This document shows positions 8,695 through 17,950 of a stretch of 64,000 nt of DNA, in pieces. The stretch's first letter is position 1. Each line of letters begins with the position of its first letter. A program made the translations under genes and the position numbers. The stretch is taken from the NCBI RefSeq assembly GCF_016817355.1, contig NZ_JADOTT010000001.1:375094-439093 (forward strand). The letters are read 5' to 3'. This DNA comes from Maricaulis parjimensis (lineage in GTDB: Bacteria > Pseudomonadota > Alphaproteobacteria > Caulobacterales > Maricaulaceae). The notes below the pieces were generated by a model. It worked only from the letters and a program-made list of their open reading frames with translations. It did no database searches and was not told the DNA's origin.

Positions 8695-9471
8695 CTAGCG
8701 GTGCTTGAAGTGCGCCGCCCGCTTTTCCGCGAAAGCCGCCATGCCTTCGCTTTGATCCTCGAGCGAGAATTGCGCCTGGAAGACGCGACGCTCGAAGCGG
8801 ATACCTTCCGTCAGACCGATCTCGAAGGAGCGGTTGATGGATTCCTTGGTCATCATGGCGACCGGCAGGGACTTGGCTGCAATCAGCTCGGCCGCTTCCA
8901 TGACGACGTCCATCAGGTCATCAGCCGGGACAACGCGCGACACCAGACCGGCGCGCTCGGCTTCCTCGGCATCCATCATGCGCCCGGTCAGGCACAGATC
9001 CATTGCCTTGGCCTTGCCGACAGCGCGCGGCAGGCGCTGCGTACCGCCGGCACCCGGCATGACGCCAAGATTGATCTCCGGCTGGCCGAATTTGGCCGTT
9101 TCGGACGCAATGATGAAGTCGCACATCATGGCGATCTCGCAACCACCGCCCAGCGCATAACCGGACACGGCCGCGATGATCGGCTTGCGGAAGCGCGCCA
9201 CGGACTCCCACGTTTCCGCAAAGGGATCGTGCATGTAGAGGCCGACCTGGTCGCGCGACTGCAATTCCTTGATGTCTGCGCCCGCGGCAAAGGCTTTCTT
9301 GGATCCGGTGAGAATGACACAGCCGATCGCCTCATCACGCTCGAAGCCGGCCAGAACGGCCGTGAGTTCCGTGGTGAGTTCGTCGCACAATGCATTCAGG
9401 GCCTCGGGACGGTTGAGGGTGATGACACCCACCCGGCCTTCGGTTTTCACCTGTAGCGTCTTGTAGGCCAT
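8695..9471 (-). CDS. Enoyl-CoA hydratase
   Basis: 258 aa crotonase-fold enzyme hydrating 2-enoyl-CoA in beta-oxidation. The oxyanion-hole segment AAGADIKEL and both catalytic glutamate contexts, GGGCEIAMMCD and QPEINLGVMPGAGGTQRL, are present. The C-terminus LEDQSEGMAAFAEKR is typical of short-chain hydratases. I chose the ATG at 9469-9471, preceded by GGAG with ideal spacing, rather than one nine codons further upstream. Cytoplasmic. It stands alone between rpsT and a TraB/GumN gene. Confidence 0.93.
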   Translation of the reverse strand: MAYKTLQVKTEGRVGVITLNRPEALNALCDELTTELTAVLAGFERDEAIGCVILTGSKKAFAAGADIKELQSRDQVGLYMHDPFAETWESVARFRKPIIAAVSGYALGGGCEIAMMCDFIIASETAKFGQPEINLGVMPGAGGTQRLPRAVGKAKAMDLCLTGRMMDAEEAERAGLVSRVVPADDLMDVVMEAAELIAAKSLPVAMMTKESINRSFEIGLTEGIRFERRVFQAQFSLEDQSEGMAAFAEKRAAHFKHR

Positions 9472-9591
9472 TCGGCACTCCATGTGACGGCGCGGCATCC
9501 CCCGCGCGGGAAAATCGGCGCCGCTATACCCCAGCGCGCTCCCAGCGTCGATACCGGGAACCCTACAAGAGTCATGGCGGCGCGGGTCTGC

Positions 9592-10518
9592 CTATTGGCG
9601 CGTCACGCTGAGACCGTGCTCACGCAGGAGCTCGATGACGCCTTCATCGCCGGGCAAATGGCCGGCTCCGACCGCGATGAAATAGGCCCCCTCACCCTCC
9701 AGACGCTCCAGGATTTGCGGAATCCAGGCATGGTTCCGCTGCACGATGATGGCGTCATAGACGTCCGGTGCCTCGCCCTGCATCTGTTCCAGGAGGAGGG
9801 TATTGATCGCTTCCATGTCACCTTCAGCCCAAGCCAGCACCATCTCGTCGAGCTGTTCGGGAAGGCGTTCCATCTCCCGCAGGCTTTCCACCAGGCCAGC
9901 CGCCTGGATCTCGTCGGAGAGGCCCGCCAGGAAGCCGAGCTGTTCTTCGGCGGTTTCGAAATAATCCATGGTCATGTCACCCGGGCGCGCCTGCAGAAGG
10001 CGCATCTCGACACCGGCATTGGGATCGAACCCCATTTGCTGCATCTGGCCGACGGCCAGAACGACCTGGGCAAACCAGGGGCGCATCGGCTCCAGCATGG
10101 CCGGAGCGGCGCCCAATTGCGGGGCGATTTCGTTCAGCAGCGCCCGGCCTTCCTCGTCCAGCATGGAGGACAGGGTCACGCCGGGCGGATTGAAGGCCAG
10201 TTGGGGGATGAGCCCCTGCATCACCTGCTGGGCCTCCGGAGAATGGACATCCGCTTCCAGCATCAGGACGTCGGAGGCCTCGAAGGCCTGCATCACGGTG
10301 TCGGACTGCCAGTCCAGATCGGCCGGCAGGATGTGGAATGTGCCAAAAATATAGATGTCGGAATCCGCATCGCCGACATGCCAAAGCGCCGGACTGGCCT
10401 CGATGGCCGCATAATCGACACCTTCCTGGGCCTGCGCCGGCACGGCCAGACCGATGGCGAGGCCGGCTGAAAACCCGAGGGCGGCCGCCGAGCGGCGAAG
10501 CGTGGGAACAAGGCTCAT
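9592..10518 (-). CDS. TraB/GumN family protein, exported
   Basis: 308 aa with a signal peptide ending near PAQAQ (about residue 30). The TraB/GumN fold is marked by its two conserved GxxH elements: GTFHILPADLDW near residue 60 and VGAGHLPGDEGV near the C-terminus. These proteins are thought to be metal-dependent and Tiki-like, but the bacterial substrate is unknown. The start ATG at 10516-10518 has GGAG nine bases upstream. A perfect palindrome lies 21 bases before the start. Confidence 0.85.
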   Translation of the reverse strand: MSLVPTLRRSAAALGFSAGLAIGLAVPAQAQEGVDYAAIEASPALWHVGDADSDIYIFGTFHILPADLDWQSDTVMQAFEASDVLMLEADVHSPEAQQVMQGLIPQLAFNPPGVTLSSMLDEEGRALLNEIAPQLGAAPAMLEPMRPWFAQVVLAVGQMQQMGFDPNAGVEMRLLQARPGDMTMDYFETAEEQLGFLAGLSDEIQAAGLVESLREMERLPEQLDEMVLAWAEGDMEAINTLLLEQMQGEAPDVYDAIIVQRNHAWIPQILERLEGEGAYFIAVGAGHLPGDEGVIELLREHGLSVTRQ

Positions 10519-10539
10519 GGGCGAGAACTCCATATCAGG

Positions 10540-10556
10540 GTGTCACTGTGTGACAC
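10540..10556. promoter_or_regulatory. Operator-like palindrome upstream of the TraB/GumN gene
   Basis: Perfect 7-base inverted repeat GTGTCAC-TGT-GTGACAC. Size and symmetry fit a dimeric repressor site in the leader or promoter of the 10518 gene. The regulator is unknown. Confidence 0.35.
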
Positions 10557-10632
10557 AGCTTATAGGCGAGATGACGGCAAAAGCATGCCGGGAACCCAGC
10601 CTGCGCTTTCCCGTCTTGCCGGGCCTAGCCCC

Positions 10633-11496
10633 CTATCGCTGGCAGGAGGGGCAAAAAAAGGTTGAACGCGCGGATTGGACGATACGGCGGATCTGGCCTT
10701 CGCAACCGGGATTGGGACAGGGCTCGCCCTCGCGGCCATAAGCGCGGAAACGGTGCTGGAAATAGCCCAGAGCACCGTCAGCGGCGGCGAAATCCTTGAG
10801 CGTGGATCCGCCTGAGGCAATGGCTTCATCGATCACGGCACGGACTTCCGGCGCCAGCCGGGCTGCCCGCTTGCCGGGGATGCTGGCCGCCTGCCGCCGT
10901 GGCGAGATGCCGGACCGGTGCAGAGCCTCACAGACATAGATATTGCCCAGACCCGCGACGATGCGCTGGTCCAGCAGGGCCGCCTTGATCGGCGTCTTGC
11001 GCCCGGCCAGCGCCTCATCCAGATAGGCGGCAGAGAAGGCATTGGAGTTTGGCTCCGGCCCAAGCCCTGCGAGGAAGGGCTGCGCCTCTTCCCGGGCGGT
11101 TTCATACAGCGTCATGAAGCCGAAGCGGCGCGGATCATTATAGCGCACCGTCACGCCGCCCTCGATCGCCAGCACGACATGGTCGTGGCGCGGATTGGCC
11201 GGTTCGGCGTGGACGAAATCGCCCGGCTGGCGCGTGCCAGCCTCCGCCTCGATCGAATATCGGCCCGACATGCCCAGATGTGACAGCAGGCTGGTCCCGT
11301 CATCCAGGCGGATCAGGAGATATTTCGCCCGCCGGTCGAGCCGCTCCACCCGCCGCCCCGTCAGGCGTTCGGCAAACCGGTCCGGAAAGGGAAAGCGCAG
11401 ATCCGGCCGGTTCAGCGTAACCGCCTCGATCCGGCGCCCTTCCATCGCGGGAACCAGACCGCGCCGCACGGTTTCAACTTCGGGAAGCTCGGGCAT
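10633..11496 (-). CDS. mutM: Formamidopyrimidine-DNA glycosylase
   Basis: 287 aa. It starts [14 protein letters not shown], so Pro2 (Schiff-base nucleophile) and Glu3 are present. The C-terminal zinc finger has four Cys (CPNPGC and FFCPSC). It excises 8-oxoguanine and nicks the abasic site. The open frame extends 40 codons further upstream, but only this ATG gives the obligatory N-terminal Pro. It is divergent from ubiE, with 146 bases between. Confidence 0.97.
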   Translation of the reverse strand: MPELPEVETVRRGLVPAMEGRRIEAVTLNRPDLRFPFPDRFAERLTGRRVERLDRRAKYLLIRLDDGTSLLSHLGMSGRYSIEAEAGTRQPGDFVHAEPANPRHDHVVLAIEGGVTVRYNDPRRFGFMTLYETAREEAQPFLAGLGPEPNSNAFSAAYLDEALAGRKTPIKAALLDQRIVAGLGNIYVCEALHRSGISPRRQAASIPGKRAARLAPEVRAVIDEAIASGGSTLKDFAAADGALGYFQHRFRAYGREGEPCPNPGCEGQIRRIVQSARSTFFCPSCQR

Positions 11497-11642
11497 GATC
11501 GGGTACCATCCTCTGGTGCAGGACAATTGGAACCCACTGATAGATAGCGTTTTCGGTGAAGGCCAGCCCCAAGACGGCCTGCGACAAAAGCAACCGCTTG
11601 GCCCGCTTTCCGCCACGACGCAGGACGTCTATGTTCGCCGCC

Positions 11643-12425
11643 ATGACCGACCGTTCGACCCAAGACACCGTTTCCTTCGGCTTCACCGATGTGCCCCGCA
11701 CCGAAAAGGCGGGCCTGGTCCGCGGCGTGTTCGACCGTTCGGCACGTCGCTATGACCTAATGAATGATCTGATGTCCGTCGGTGTGCACCGGGTCTGGAA
11801 GGACATGGTGATCACCCGCGCCAATCCGCAGCCGGGCGAGCGCCTGATCGATGTGGCGGGCGGCACGGGCGATCTGGCTCGCAGCTTCCTGACCAAGGCA
11901 GACCGTGCCGGCGAACGCCGCGGTGATCCGCGCAAGGCCGAAGCCGTGGTCCTGGACATCAATGAGCAAATGCTGCGCGCGGGCGTGAAGCGGGGCGTCA
12001 GCGAGGCCCAGGCCGGACGCATCAGCTGGGTGACGGGCAATGCGGAATGCTTGCCGCTGAAAGACCGCTCCGCCCATTGCGTGACGATCTCGACCGGCAT
12101 CCGCAATGTCACCGACCGCATTTCGGCGCTGAAGGAAATGCGCCGCGTGCTGAAACCGGGTGGGCGTTTCCTGTGCCTGGAATTCACCCGGCCGACCAGC
12201 CGCGCCTGGGAAAAGATCTACGACGCCTGGTCTTTCAACGTCATGCCGACCCTCGGCGAATGGGTCGCCAAGGATCGTGACAGCTATCAATACCTGGTGG
12301 AATCCATCCGCCGCTTCCCCGATCAGGACAGTTTTGCGGACGAATTGCGCGAAGCCGGGTTCAACCGGGTGAGCTATACGAATTTCTCCGGCGGGATCGC
12401 CGCCCTTCACACGGGTTGGGCCTGA
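11643..12425 (+). CDS. ubiE: Ubiquinone/menaquinone C-methyltransferase UbiE
   Basis: 260 aa SAM-dependent methyltransferase of quinone synthesis. SAM motif [14 protein letters not shown], UbiE motif FGFTDVP and the later block [17 protein letters not shown] are all present. The start is ATG at 11643; an ATG four codons earlier (11631) is an alternative. It is first in a plus-strand run with ubiB two genes on. Its last 19 bases overlap the 3' end of an oppositely directed small gene. Confidence 0.96.
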   Translation: MTDRSTQDTVSFGFTDVPRTEKAGLVRGVFDRSARRYDLMNDLMSVGVHRVWKDMVITRANPQPGERLIDVAGGTGDLARSFLTKADRAGERRGDPRKAEAVVLDINEQMLRAGVKRGVSEAQAGRISWVTGNAECLPLKDRSAHCVTISTGIRNVTDRISALKEMRRVLKPGGRFLCLEFTRPTSRAWEKIYDAWSFNVMPTLGEWVAKDRDSYQYLVESIRRFPDQDSFADELREAGFNRVSYTNFSGGIAALHTGWA

Positions 12426-12835
12426 TCCGCCACCCCGCCCGGCGCGCGCTGGCGGACCAGCCATTCCCGGGCATCCTTTTCCGTATCCACCAGATTGAGA
12501 ACGGGTGAATAGATCGAGCGCCCCAGCGTCATCCAGTATTCCAGGATGGGCCGCTGCATCGGATTGCTGCAGACATGGACAGAGAAATTCGGGGACGGCC
12601 CGTAATGGCGGGTAATCACGTCCTGGAGCCGGGCTGCCGCAGTCCGGAATTCCAGCGCTGTCATCTCGCCCAGCTGTGCATCATCATAGTGGATGATGCG
12701 GTCACAGCGCGGCGTCCAGCCCGGCAGTTTCACCATGGCCTCGATCAATTGGGCCGGATGATCGGAATGCACTTCACCCCGATAGTATATGTCAGCCCAG
12801 CGGCCTTCCGCTTCCAGTTTGATCGTGTGCGCCAT
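12407..12835 (-). CDS. Hypothetical SpoIIAA/STAS-like small protein
   Basis: 142 aa from the ATG at 12833-12835 ([13 protein letters not shown]). It has alternating beta strands and helices with a terminal segment [12 protein letters not shown], resembling SpoIIAA-like (STAS/Sec14-type) single-domain proteins. No signal peptide or membrane segment. It converges on ubiE with a 19-base overlap and is divergent from ubiB with 99 bases between. The 52566 gene looks like a distant paralogue. Function unknown. Confidence 0.65.
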   Translation of the reverse strand: MAHTIKLEAEGRWADIYYRGEVHSDHPAQLIEAMVKLPGWTPRCDRIIHYDDAQLGEMTALEFRTAAARLQDVITRHYGPSPNFSVHVCSNPMQRPILEYWMTLGRSIYSPVLNLVDTEKDAREWLVRQRAPGGVADQAQPV

Positions 12836-12934
12836 CCGTCCAGTTACGGTGAAGCGGAAAAAACTCAACCACATCGCCCGCGCGACTTCACGTCACGCTC
12901 GCCAAGCGCGCTGCGGGACACTAAACCGGCCTTG

Positions 12935-14473
12935 ATGTTGTCCAGCCTCGCCTCCTTTGCCCGCCTTGTGCGGGCCGTTCTCACCCTGGCGCGCCATGAT
13001 GCGGTGCTGCCGGCAGAGTATCAGTCCGTCTATCCAGCCCCGGCCCGCCTTCTGGGCACGACACTGCGCCTGTTCGCGCGGCGGGATCAGGCGGAAAATC
13101 CGGGTGAGCGCCTGGCGCGCGCGCTGGAACGCATGGGCCCGTCCTATGTGAAATTCGGCCAGATTCTCGCCACGCGCAGTGATGTCGTGGGTGAACGCTT
13201 TGCCCGCGGACTGGCGCGCCTGCAGGACAAGATGCCGGCCTTCGGCGACGAGAAGGCCCGCGCCGTGCTCAAGGCGGAGTTCGGCGATGAGTCCGACACG
13301 CTGTTCGCCGAGCTGGGACCGCCGGTTGCCGCCGCCTCGATTGCTCAGGTGCACCGGGCCAAGACGCCGGACGGGCGCGATGTGGCAGTAAAAATCCTGC
13401 GTCCGGACATTGAAAAACGCATCGCCCGCGACATCCGCACCCTCTCCCTGGGCGCCGCCCTGGCTGAACGCTTCTTTCCGGCGAGCCGGCGGCTGGAGCC
13501 GCGCAAATTTGTGGAGACCGTGTCGCGTTCCCTGACGGTGGAGACCGATCTGCGCCTGGAAGCGGCGGCTGCGTCCGAACTGGCAGAAGCGTCTGCGGTG
13601 GCAGAGGGCTATCACATCCCCGATGTCGACTGGGAACGCTCGTCCAAACAGGTGCTGACCACGCAATGGATTGACGCCATACCGCTTTCGGACACGGACC
13701 GGATGGCCGCCAGCGGGCTGGACCGTGCCGCCCTGGCAACCAAACTGACCCGCGCCTTCCTGGCCACCGCGCTGGATCGCGGCGTCTTCCATGCCGACAT
13801 GCATGGCGGCAACCTGTTTGCCGACGAGACAGGCGATGTCTGGGCGGTCGATTTCGGGATCATGGGGCGGATCGGCCGGGCCGAACGGCGCTTCCTGGCG
13901 CTGATCCTCCACGGCTTCCTGACCCGTGACTACCAGGCCGCCGCCCGCGCGCATTTCGCCGCCGGCTATGTGCCCGCGCACCATTCGGTCGATGATTTCG
14001 CCAGCGCCCTGCGCGCTGTCGGCGAGCCTATCTTCGGCAAGAAGGCGGACGAAGTGCCGATGTCGCGCGTCCTGCTGCAGCTGTTCGAGATCACCGACCT
14101 GTTCGACATGCGCCTGCGGCCGGAACTGGTGATGCTGCAAAAGACCATGGTCCAGTGCGAGGGCGTGGCCCGCCAACTGGATCCGCAGCATGACATGTGG
14201 GGCGCCGCGGCTCCGATCGTGGAACGCTGGATGCGGCGGGAGCTGGGGCCGGAAGGCCGGATCCGCGATCTCGGCGAGGACCTGGTCCGCCTGCATGATG
14301 CGGTCCGCCTCCTGCCCAAGGCGATCGAGGACTGGTCGGACATCGCCACCAAACTGAAAGCCGGTGAACTGAAACTGGGCGGCGGCCCGAAAATCCGCCC
14401 CTGGGCCCTGCGCCTCGCCTGGCTGGGCGGCGCTGCCGCGCTCGGCGGGCTGATGGTTTACCTGTTTCGATAG
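12935..14473 (+). CDS. ubiB: Ubiquinone biosynthesis ATPase UbiB
   Basis: 512 aa ADCK/UbiB-type atypical kinase-fold ATPase supporting assembly of the ubiquinone enzymes at the membrane. The KxGQ motif is KFGQILATRSD (near residue 75) and the Ala-rich loop is AAASIAQVHRA. VAVKILRP, HADMHGGNLF and VDFGIMG form the nucleotide site. A C-terminal hydrophobic anchor LGGAAALGGLMVYLF ends the protein. The start at 12935 is chosen from family similarity; its ribosome-binding site is weak. It follows ubiE at the locus, as in many alphaproteobacteria. Confidence 0.95.
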   Translation: MLSSLASFARLVRAVLTLARHDAVLPAEYQSVYPAPARLLGTTLRLFARRDQAENPGERLARALERMGPSYVKFGQILATRSDVVGERFARGLARLQDKMPAFGDEKARAVLKAEFGDESDTLFAELGPPVAAASIAQVHRAKTPDGRDVAVKILRPDIEKRIARDIRTLSLGAALAERFFPASRRLEPRKFVETVSRSLTVETDLRLEAAAASELAEASAVAEGYHIPDVDWERSSKQVLTTQWIDAIPLSDTDRMAASGLDRAALATKLTRAFLATALDRGVFHADMHGGNLFADETGDVWAVDFGIMGRIGRAERRFLALILHGFLTRDYQAAARAHFAAGYVPAHHSVDDFASALRAVGEPIFGKKADEVPMSRVLLQLFEITDLFDMRLRPELVMLQKTMVQCEGVARQLDPQHDMWGAAAPIVERWMRRELGPEGRIRDLGEDLVRLHDAVRLLPKAIEDWSDIATKLKAGELKLGGGPKIRPWALRLAWLGGAAALGGLMVYLFR

Positions 14474-14529
14474 AATTTTCGCTTTTCTTTACACGCCGCC
14501 TAAAGAAAAGGTGTGCAGACCTGTCTCTC

Positions 14530-15075
14530 ATGAACAGGTTGCACAAAGACATCGAAGAACACCGTGCGCTTCAGCGCGAATTCTTCCGGCTCGATACAGA
14601 GACGACGGACCGGATCCGGCGGCTGAAACCGCGGCTCATGGCCTATGCGGAACAGGCTCTGGATGGATTGTTCGACCATTTGATGGGCAATCCGGAAGTC
14701 GCGCACTATTACGAAATTCCGGAGAACATCACCTATCTGAGTGCCGGCATGCTGTCGCATTGCGACCGGCTCTTCTCCTGCCATTTCGACGATTTCTACT
14801 ATCAGGTGACCGATCTGATGGGCGAACGTCACGCGAAGCTGGAATTTGACTCCCATGTCTACACATCCGGCTATTCCAACCTGCTCACCCGGATCATCGA
14901 CATCGCCTCTCAGGACCGCCGCAAACTGTCACCGGAAGACCTGATTGCACTGACGCGGATCACCATGTTCGACATGGAGCAGACGATGGGCGCCTTCCAT
15001 CGCCACCGCATGGACAAGCGCAATGCGCTGGACAGCGATGTGGTGAAGATTCAGCACCTGCTCACGGGAACCTGA
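14530..15075 (+). CDS. Standalone protoglobin / sensor-globin domain protein
   Basis: 181 aa made of one globin-coupled-sensor-type domain and no output domain. The helix pattern, DDFYYQVTDLMGERHAK and then VYTSGYSNLLTRI, matches the region holding the proximal heme ligand, with His101 the candidate. Such domains bind heme and sense O2, CO or NO. It lies 56 bases after ubiB and 76 bases before coaC on the same strand. A link to oxygen-dependent ubiquinone synthesis is possible but is inference. Confidence 0.8.
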   Translation: MNRLHKDIEEHRALQREFFRLDTETTDRIRRLKPRLMAYAEQALDGLFDHLMGNPEVAHYYEIPENITYLSAGMLSHCDRLFSCHFDDFYYQVTDLMGERHAKLEFDSHVYTSGYSNLLTRIIDIASQDRRKLSPEDLIALTRITMFDMEQTMGAFHRHRMDKRNALDSDVVKIQHLLTGT

Positions 15076-15151
15076 TCCGCACGGCGCTCCCGGCGCTTGG
15101 GAAATCGTGACAAACCGGCTACCTCTTGCCCGTCAATCCGGGAGCCTGTCC

Positions 15152-15694
15152 TTGTCCGAACCGCGCATCCTCCTGATCATTGGTGGTGGTATCGCCGCCT
15201 ATAAGAGCCTTGAACTCATCCGCGAGCTGAAAAAGCGCGGCATTGCGAGCCGCTGCATCCTGACCAAAGCGGGCGCAGAATTTGTCACGCCGCTGAGCCT
15301 GTCCGCCCTGTCCGGCGACAAGGTGTACAGCGATCTGTTCGACCTGACCGATGAAGCGGAGATGGGCCATATCGAGCTCTCGCGCTCGGCCGACCTCGTC
15401 GTTGTGGCCCCGGCCACGGCCGATTTGATGGCCAAGGCCGCCAACGGTCTGGCCAATGACCTGGCCTCCACCACACTCCTGGCCACGGACAAGCCGGTGC
15501 TGATGGCGCCGGCGATGAATGTGCGCATGTGGGAACACCCCGCCACGCAGCGGAATCTGAAAACCCTGACAAATGACGGGGTCCAACTCATCGGACCGGA
15601 TGAGGGCGAGATGGCCTGCGGCGAGTTTGGTCCGGGACGCCTGGCCGACCCCATCGCCATCGCCGAAGTGATCGAAGGCCGTCTCAATGGCTGA
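15152..15694 (+). CDS. coaC: Phosphopantothenoylcysteine decarboxylase (CoaC half)
   Basis: 180 aa flavoprotein domain decarboxylating 4'-phosphopantothenoylcysteine in CoA synthesis. The start motif is IIGGGIAAYKSLEL. Downstream are the PAMN motif (LMAPAMNVRMWEHPA) and the substrate flap Cys in GEMACGEFGPGRL. I prefer TTG at 15152, with GGGAG seven bases upstream; GTG at 15107 is the alternative, adding 15 residues. The gene ends where most bacteria continue into CoaB: stop and next start overlap as ATGGCTGA. Confidence 0.9.
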   Translation: MSEPRILLIIGGGIAAYKSLELIRELKKRGIASRCILTKAGAEFVTPLSLSALSGDKVYSDLFDLTDEAEMGHIELSRSADLVVVAPATADLMAKAANGLANDLASTTLLATDKPVLMAPAMNVRMWEHPATQRNLKTLTNDGVQLIGPDEGEMACGEFGPGRLADPIAIAEVIEGRLNG

Positions 15695-16334
15695 CACGCT
15701 GAAGGGGCGGCATGTCCTGATCACGGCCGGGCCGACGCGCGAGCCGATCGACCCGGTCCGCTATATCTCCAATCATTCCTCCGGCCAGCAGGGCTATGCG
15801 ATCGCCAAGGCCTGCGCCGCCCTGGGCGCGAAAGTCACCTTGGTGGCCGGACCGACGGCGCTGGCCGATCCGGACGGGCTGGAAACCGTGCATGTCGAGA
15901 CTGCGCTGGAGATGCTGGCCGCGGTCGAGACGGCCCTGCCGGCCGATGTCTTCATCGCGGTGGCCGCTGTTGCCGACTGGCGTCCGGCCGAGCGGGCCGA
16001 CAAGAAGCTGAAACTGGACAAGTCGGACTTCTGCAGCCTGCCGCTGACGGAAAACCCTGACATTCTCAAGACGATCTCCAACCTCGATGCCCAGCGCCCC
16101 GGCCTCGTGATCGGTTTCGCCGCGGAAACCCACGATGTGGAAGCCCTCGCCAAGGCCAAGCGCATTCGCAAGGGCTGTGACTGGATCGTGGCGAATGATG
16201 TGTCCGGCGATGTGATGGGCGGGACGGAGAATGCCATCCATTTGGTCACGCCCGACGGGGTGGAGAGCTGGGCGCGCATGCCGAAACAGGCCGTTGCGGA
16301 CGCCCTGGCCGAAGAGATCGCAGCGGCGCTCTAG
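15687..16334 (+). CDS. coaB: Phosphopantothenate-cysteine ligase (CoaB half)
   Basis: 215 aa. It starts [20 protein letters not shown] and contains [12 protein letters not shown], the CTP-binding AAVADWRP and the dimerisation/flavin region ENPDILK, all CoaB features. It couples cysteine to 4'-phosphopantothenate using CTP. It overlaps coaC by eight bases in the +1 frame, so the usual bifunctional CoaBC is here encoded as two proteins, or is joined by frameshifting. Confidence 0.9.
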   Translation: MADTLKGRHVLITAGPTREPIDPVRYISNHSSGQQGYAIAKACAALGAKVTLVAGPTALADPDGLETVHVETALEMLAAVETALPADVFIAVAAVADWRPAERADKKLKLDKSDFCSLPLTENPDILKTISNLDAQRPGLVIGFAAETHDVEALAKAKRIRKGCDWIVANDVSGDVMGGTENAIHLVTPDGVESWARMPKQAVADALAEEIAAAL

Positions 16335-16337
16335 CAT

Positions 16338-16366
16338 TTATCCACACTGATCCACATCTCCCCACA
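16338..16366 (+). promoter_or_regulatory. Tandem DnaA boxes upstream of dut
   Basis: A perfect TTATCCACA at 16338-16346 is followed by TGATCCACA at 16348-16356 (one mismatch) and the degenerate CTCCCCACA at 16358-16366. Starts are exactly 10 bases apart, one helical turn. A reverse-strand TCTTCCACA-like site lies about 15 bases further. The gap is between coaB and dut, 112 bases before the dut ATG. This fits DnaA binding, for control of dut or as part of an origin. Confidence 0.65.
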
Positions 16367-16477
16367 GACCGGCGCTGGCCTGTGGAAGACTTGCGGGGAA
16401 AACCGGGCTTGCGCTTGCCCCCGTGCGGCAGGCCTGCCCCAATGCACACAGCCGATTCTGACCGAGGGAAGCCGACC

Positions 16478-16933
16478 ATGACCGTCTCCGTGAAAATCCT
16501 GCCCCTGCCGCATTATGAAGGCCTGGCCCTGCCGGCCTATGAGACTCCGCAATCGGCCGGCATGGATTTGCGCGCAGCCGTTCCCGCCGATGAGCCGGTC
16601 TCCATTCCGCCGGGCGAGTGGCGCCTGATCCCGGTCGGGATCGCGATTGCCCTGCCCGCCGGTTATGAAGCCCAGGTGCGTCCGCGCTCCGGCCTGGCCG
16701 CCAAGCACGGCATTTCCTGCGTCAACACGCCGGGCACGGTGGATGCCGATTATCGCGGCGAGATCCGGGTCAATCTGATCAATCACGGCCAGACCGAATT
16801 CACCGTCCAGCGCGGCGACCGTATCGCCCAGATGATCATCGCCCCGGTCACCCAGGCCGTCTGGGAAATCGCCGACAGCCTCGACGAGACCGAACGCGGG
16901 GCGGGCGGGTTCGGCTCCACGGGGACGAAATAA
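16478..16933 (+). CDS. dut: dUTP diphosphatase
   Basis: 151 aa trimeric dUTPase that keeps dUTP low and makes dUMP. All five motifs are present: AGMDLRA (27-33), RPRSGLA (68-74), [11 protein letters not shown] (86-96), RGDRIAQ (112-118) and [10 protein letters not shown] (140-149). The start ATG at 16478 has GAGGGA upstream; the open frame continues 32 codons further but that part is not conserved. The DnaA-box array upstream suggests coordination with replication (inference). Confidence 0.97.
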   Translation: MTVSVKILPLPHYEGLALPAYETPQSAGMDLRAAVPADEPVSIPPGEWRLIPVGIAIALPAGYEAQVRPRSGLAAKHGISCVNTPGTVDADYRGEIRVNLINHGQTEFTVQRGDRIAQMIIAPVTQAVWEIADSLDETERGAGGFGSTGTK

Positions 16934-16996
16934 ACCAGACATGATGTGGCCATCGACGGCCCGTGCTCTAAACTCCACCCAAATGGGAGACCCAAC

Positions 16997-17947
16997 ATGA
17001 CTGATCCGATCGGCCGCGGCCGCGTCTATGCCTCGATTGACGAAACCGTTGGAAACACGCCGCTTGTCGAGCTGAAAAAGCTGGCCGACGCGCACGGCTC
17101 CAAGGCCCGCATCCTGGCGAAGCTGGAATTCTTCAACCCGCTGGCCTCGGTGAAAGACCGGATCGGCGTGGCGATGATCGATGCGCTGGAAGCCGCCGGC
17201 AAGCTGGGCGAAGGCAGCGTCATGGTCGAGCCGACCTCGGGCAATACGGGTATCGCCCTGGCCTTTGTCGCCGCGGCCCGCGGCCATCGCCTGATCCTCA
17301 CCATGCCGGAAAGCATGTCGATCGAGCGCCGCAAACTGCTGGCCCATCTGGGCGCAGAACTGGTCCTCACCGAAGCGCCCAAGGGAATGAAAGGCGCGAT
17401 CGCCAAGGCACAGGAAATCATCGACGCCACGCCCGGTGCCGTGATGCCGAGCCAGTTCTCCAACCCGGCCAATCCGGCGATCCACCGCGAAACCACCGCA
17501 ATGGAAATCTGGAATGACACGGCCGGCGAGGCCGATGTGCTGATCTCCGGGGTTGGAACCGGTGGCACGCTGACCGGCTGCGGTCAGGTGCTGAAAGCCA
17601 AGAAGCCGGGCTTCCATGTCGTCGCCGTGGAACCGACCGACAGCCCGGTCCTTTCTGGCGGCAATCCCTCGCCGCACAAGATCCAGGGCATTGGCGCGGG
17701 CTTTGTGCCGGACATCCTGGACACCGGCCTGATCGACGAGATCGTCACCGTGTCCAATGAGGAGGCCTTCGCCTTCGCGCGCGAAGCCGCCAAGCTGGAA
17801 GGCGTGCCGGGCGGGATTTCCTCGGGTGCAGCCCTCAAGGCAGCCCTGGAAGTCGGCAAGCGTGATGACATGGCCGGCAAAACGATCGTCGTGATCCTGG
17901 CCAGCTTTGCAGAGCGTTATTTGTCGACGGCGCTGTTCGAGGAGTAA
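16997..17947 (+). CDS. cysK: Cysteine synthase A
   Basis: 316 aa PLP enzyme making cysteine from O-acetylserine and sulfide. PLP lysine is Lys53 in SVKDR. TSGNTG (80-85) binds the substrate, GTGGTLTG holds the PLP phosphate, and QFSNPANPAIH is the CysK-type segment. The ATG at 16997 has GGGAG seven bases upstream. It is followed directly by a large palindromic element rather than a simple terminator. Confidence 0.95.
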   Translation: MTDPIGRGRVYASIDETVGNTPLVELKKLADAHGSKARILAKLEFFNPLASVKDRIGVAMIDALEAAGKLGEGSVMVEPTSGNTGIALAFVAAARGHRLILTMPESMSIERRKLLAHLGAELVLTEAPKGMKGAIAKAQEIIDATPGAVMPSQFSNPANPAIHRETTAMEIWNDTAGEADVLISGVGTGGTLTGCGQVLKAKKPGFHVVAVEPTDSPVLSGGNPSPHKIQGIGAGFVPDILDTGLIDEIVTVSNEEAFAFAREAAKLEGVPGGISSGAALKAALEVGKRDDMAGKTIVVILASFAERYLSTALFEE

Positions 17948-17950
17948 AGC

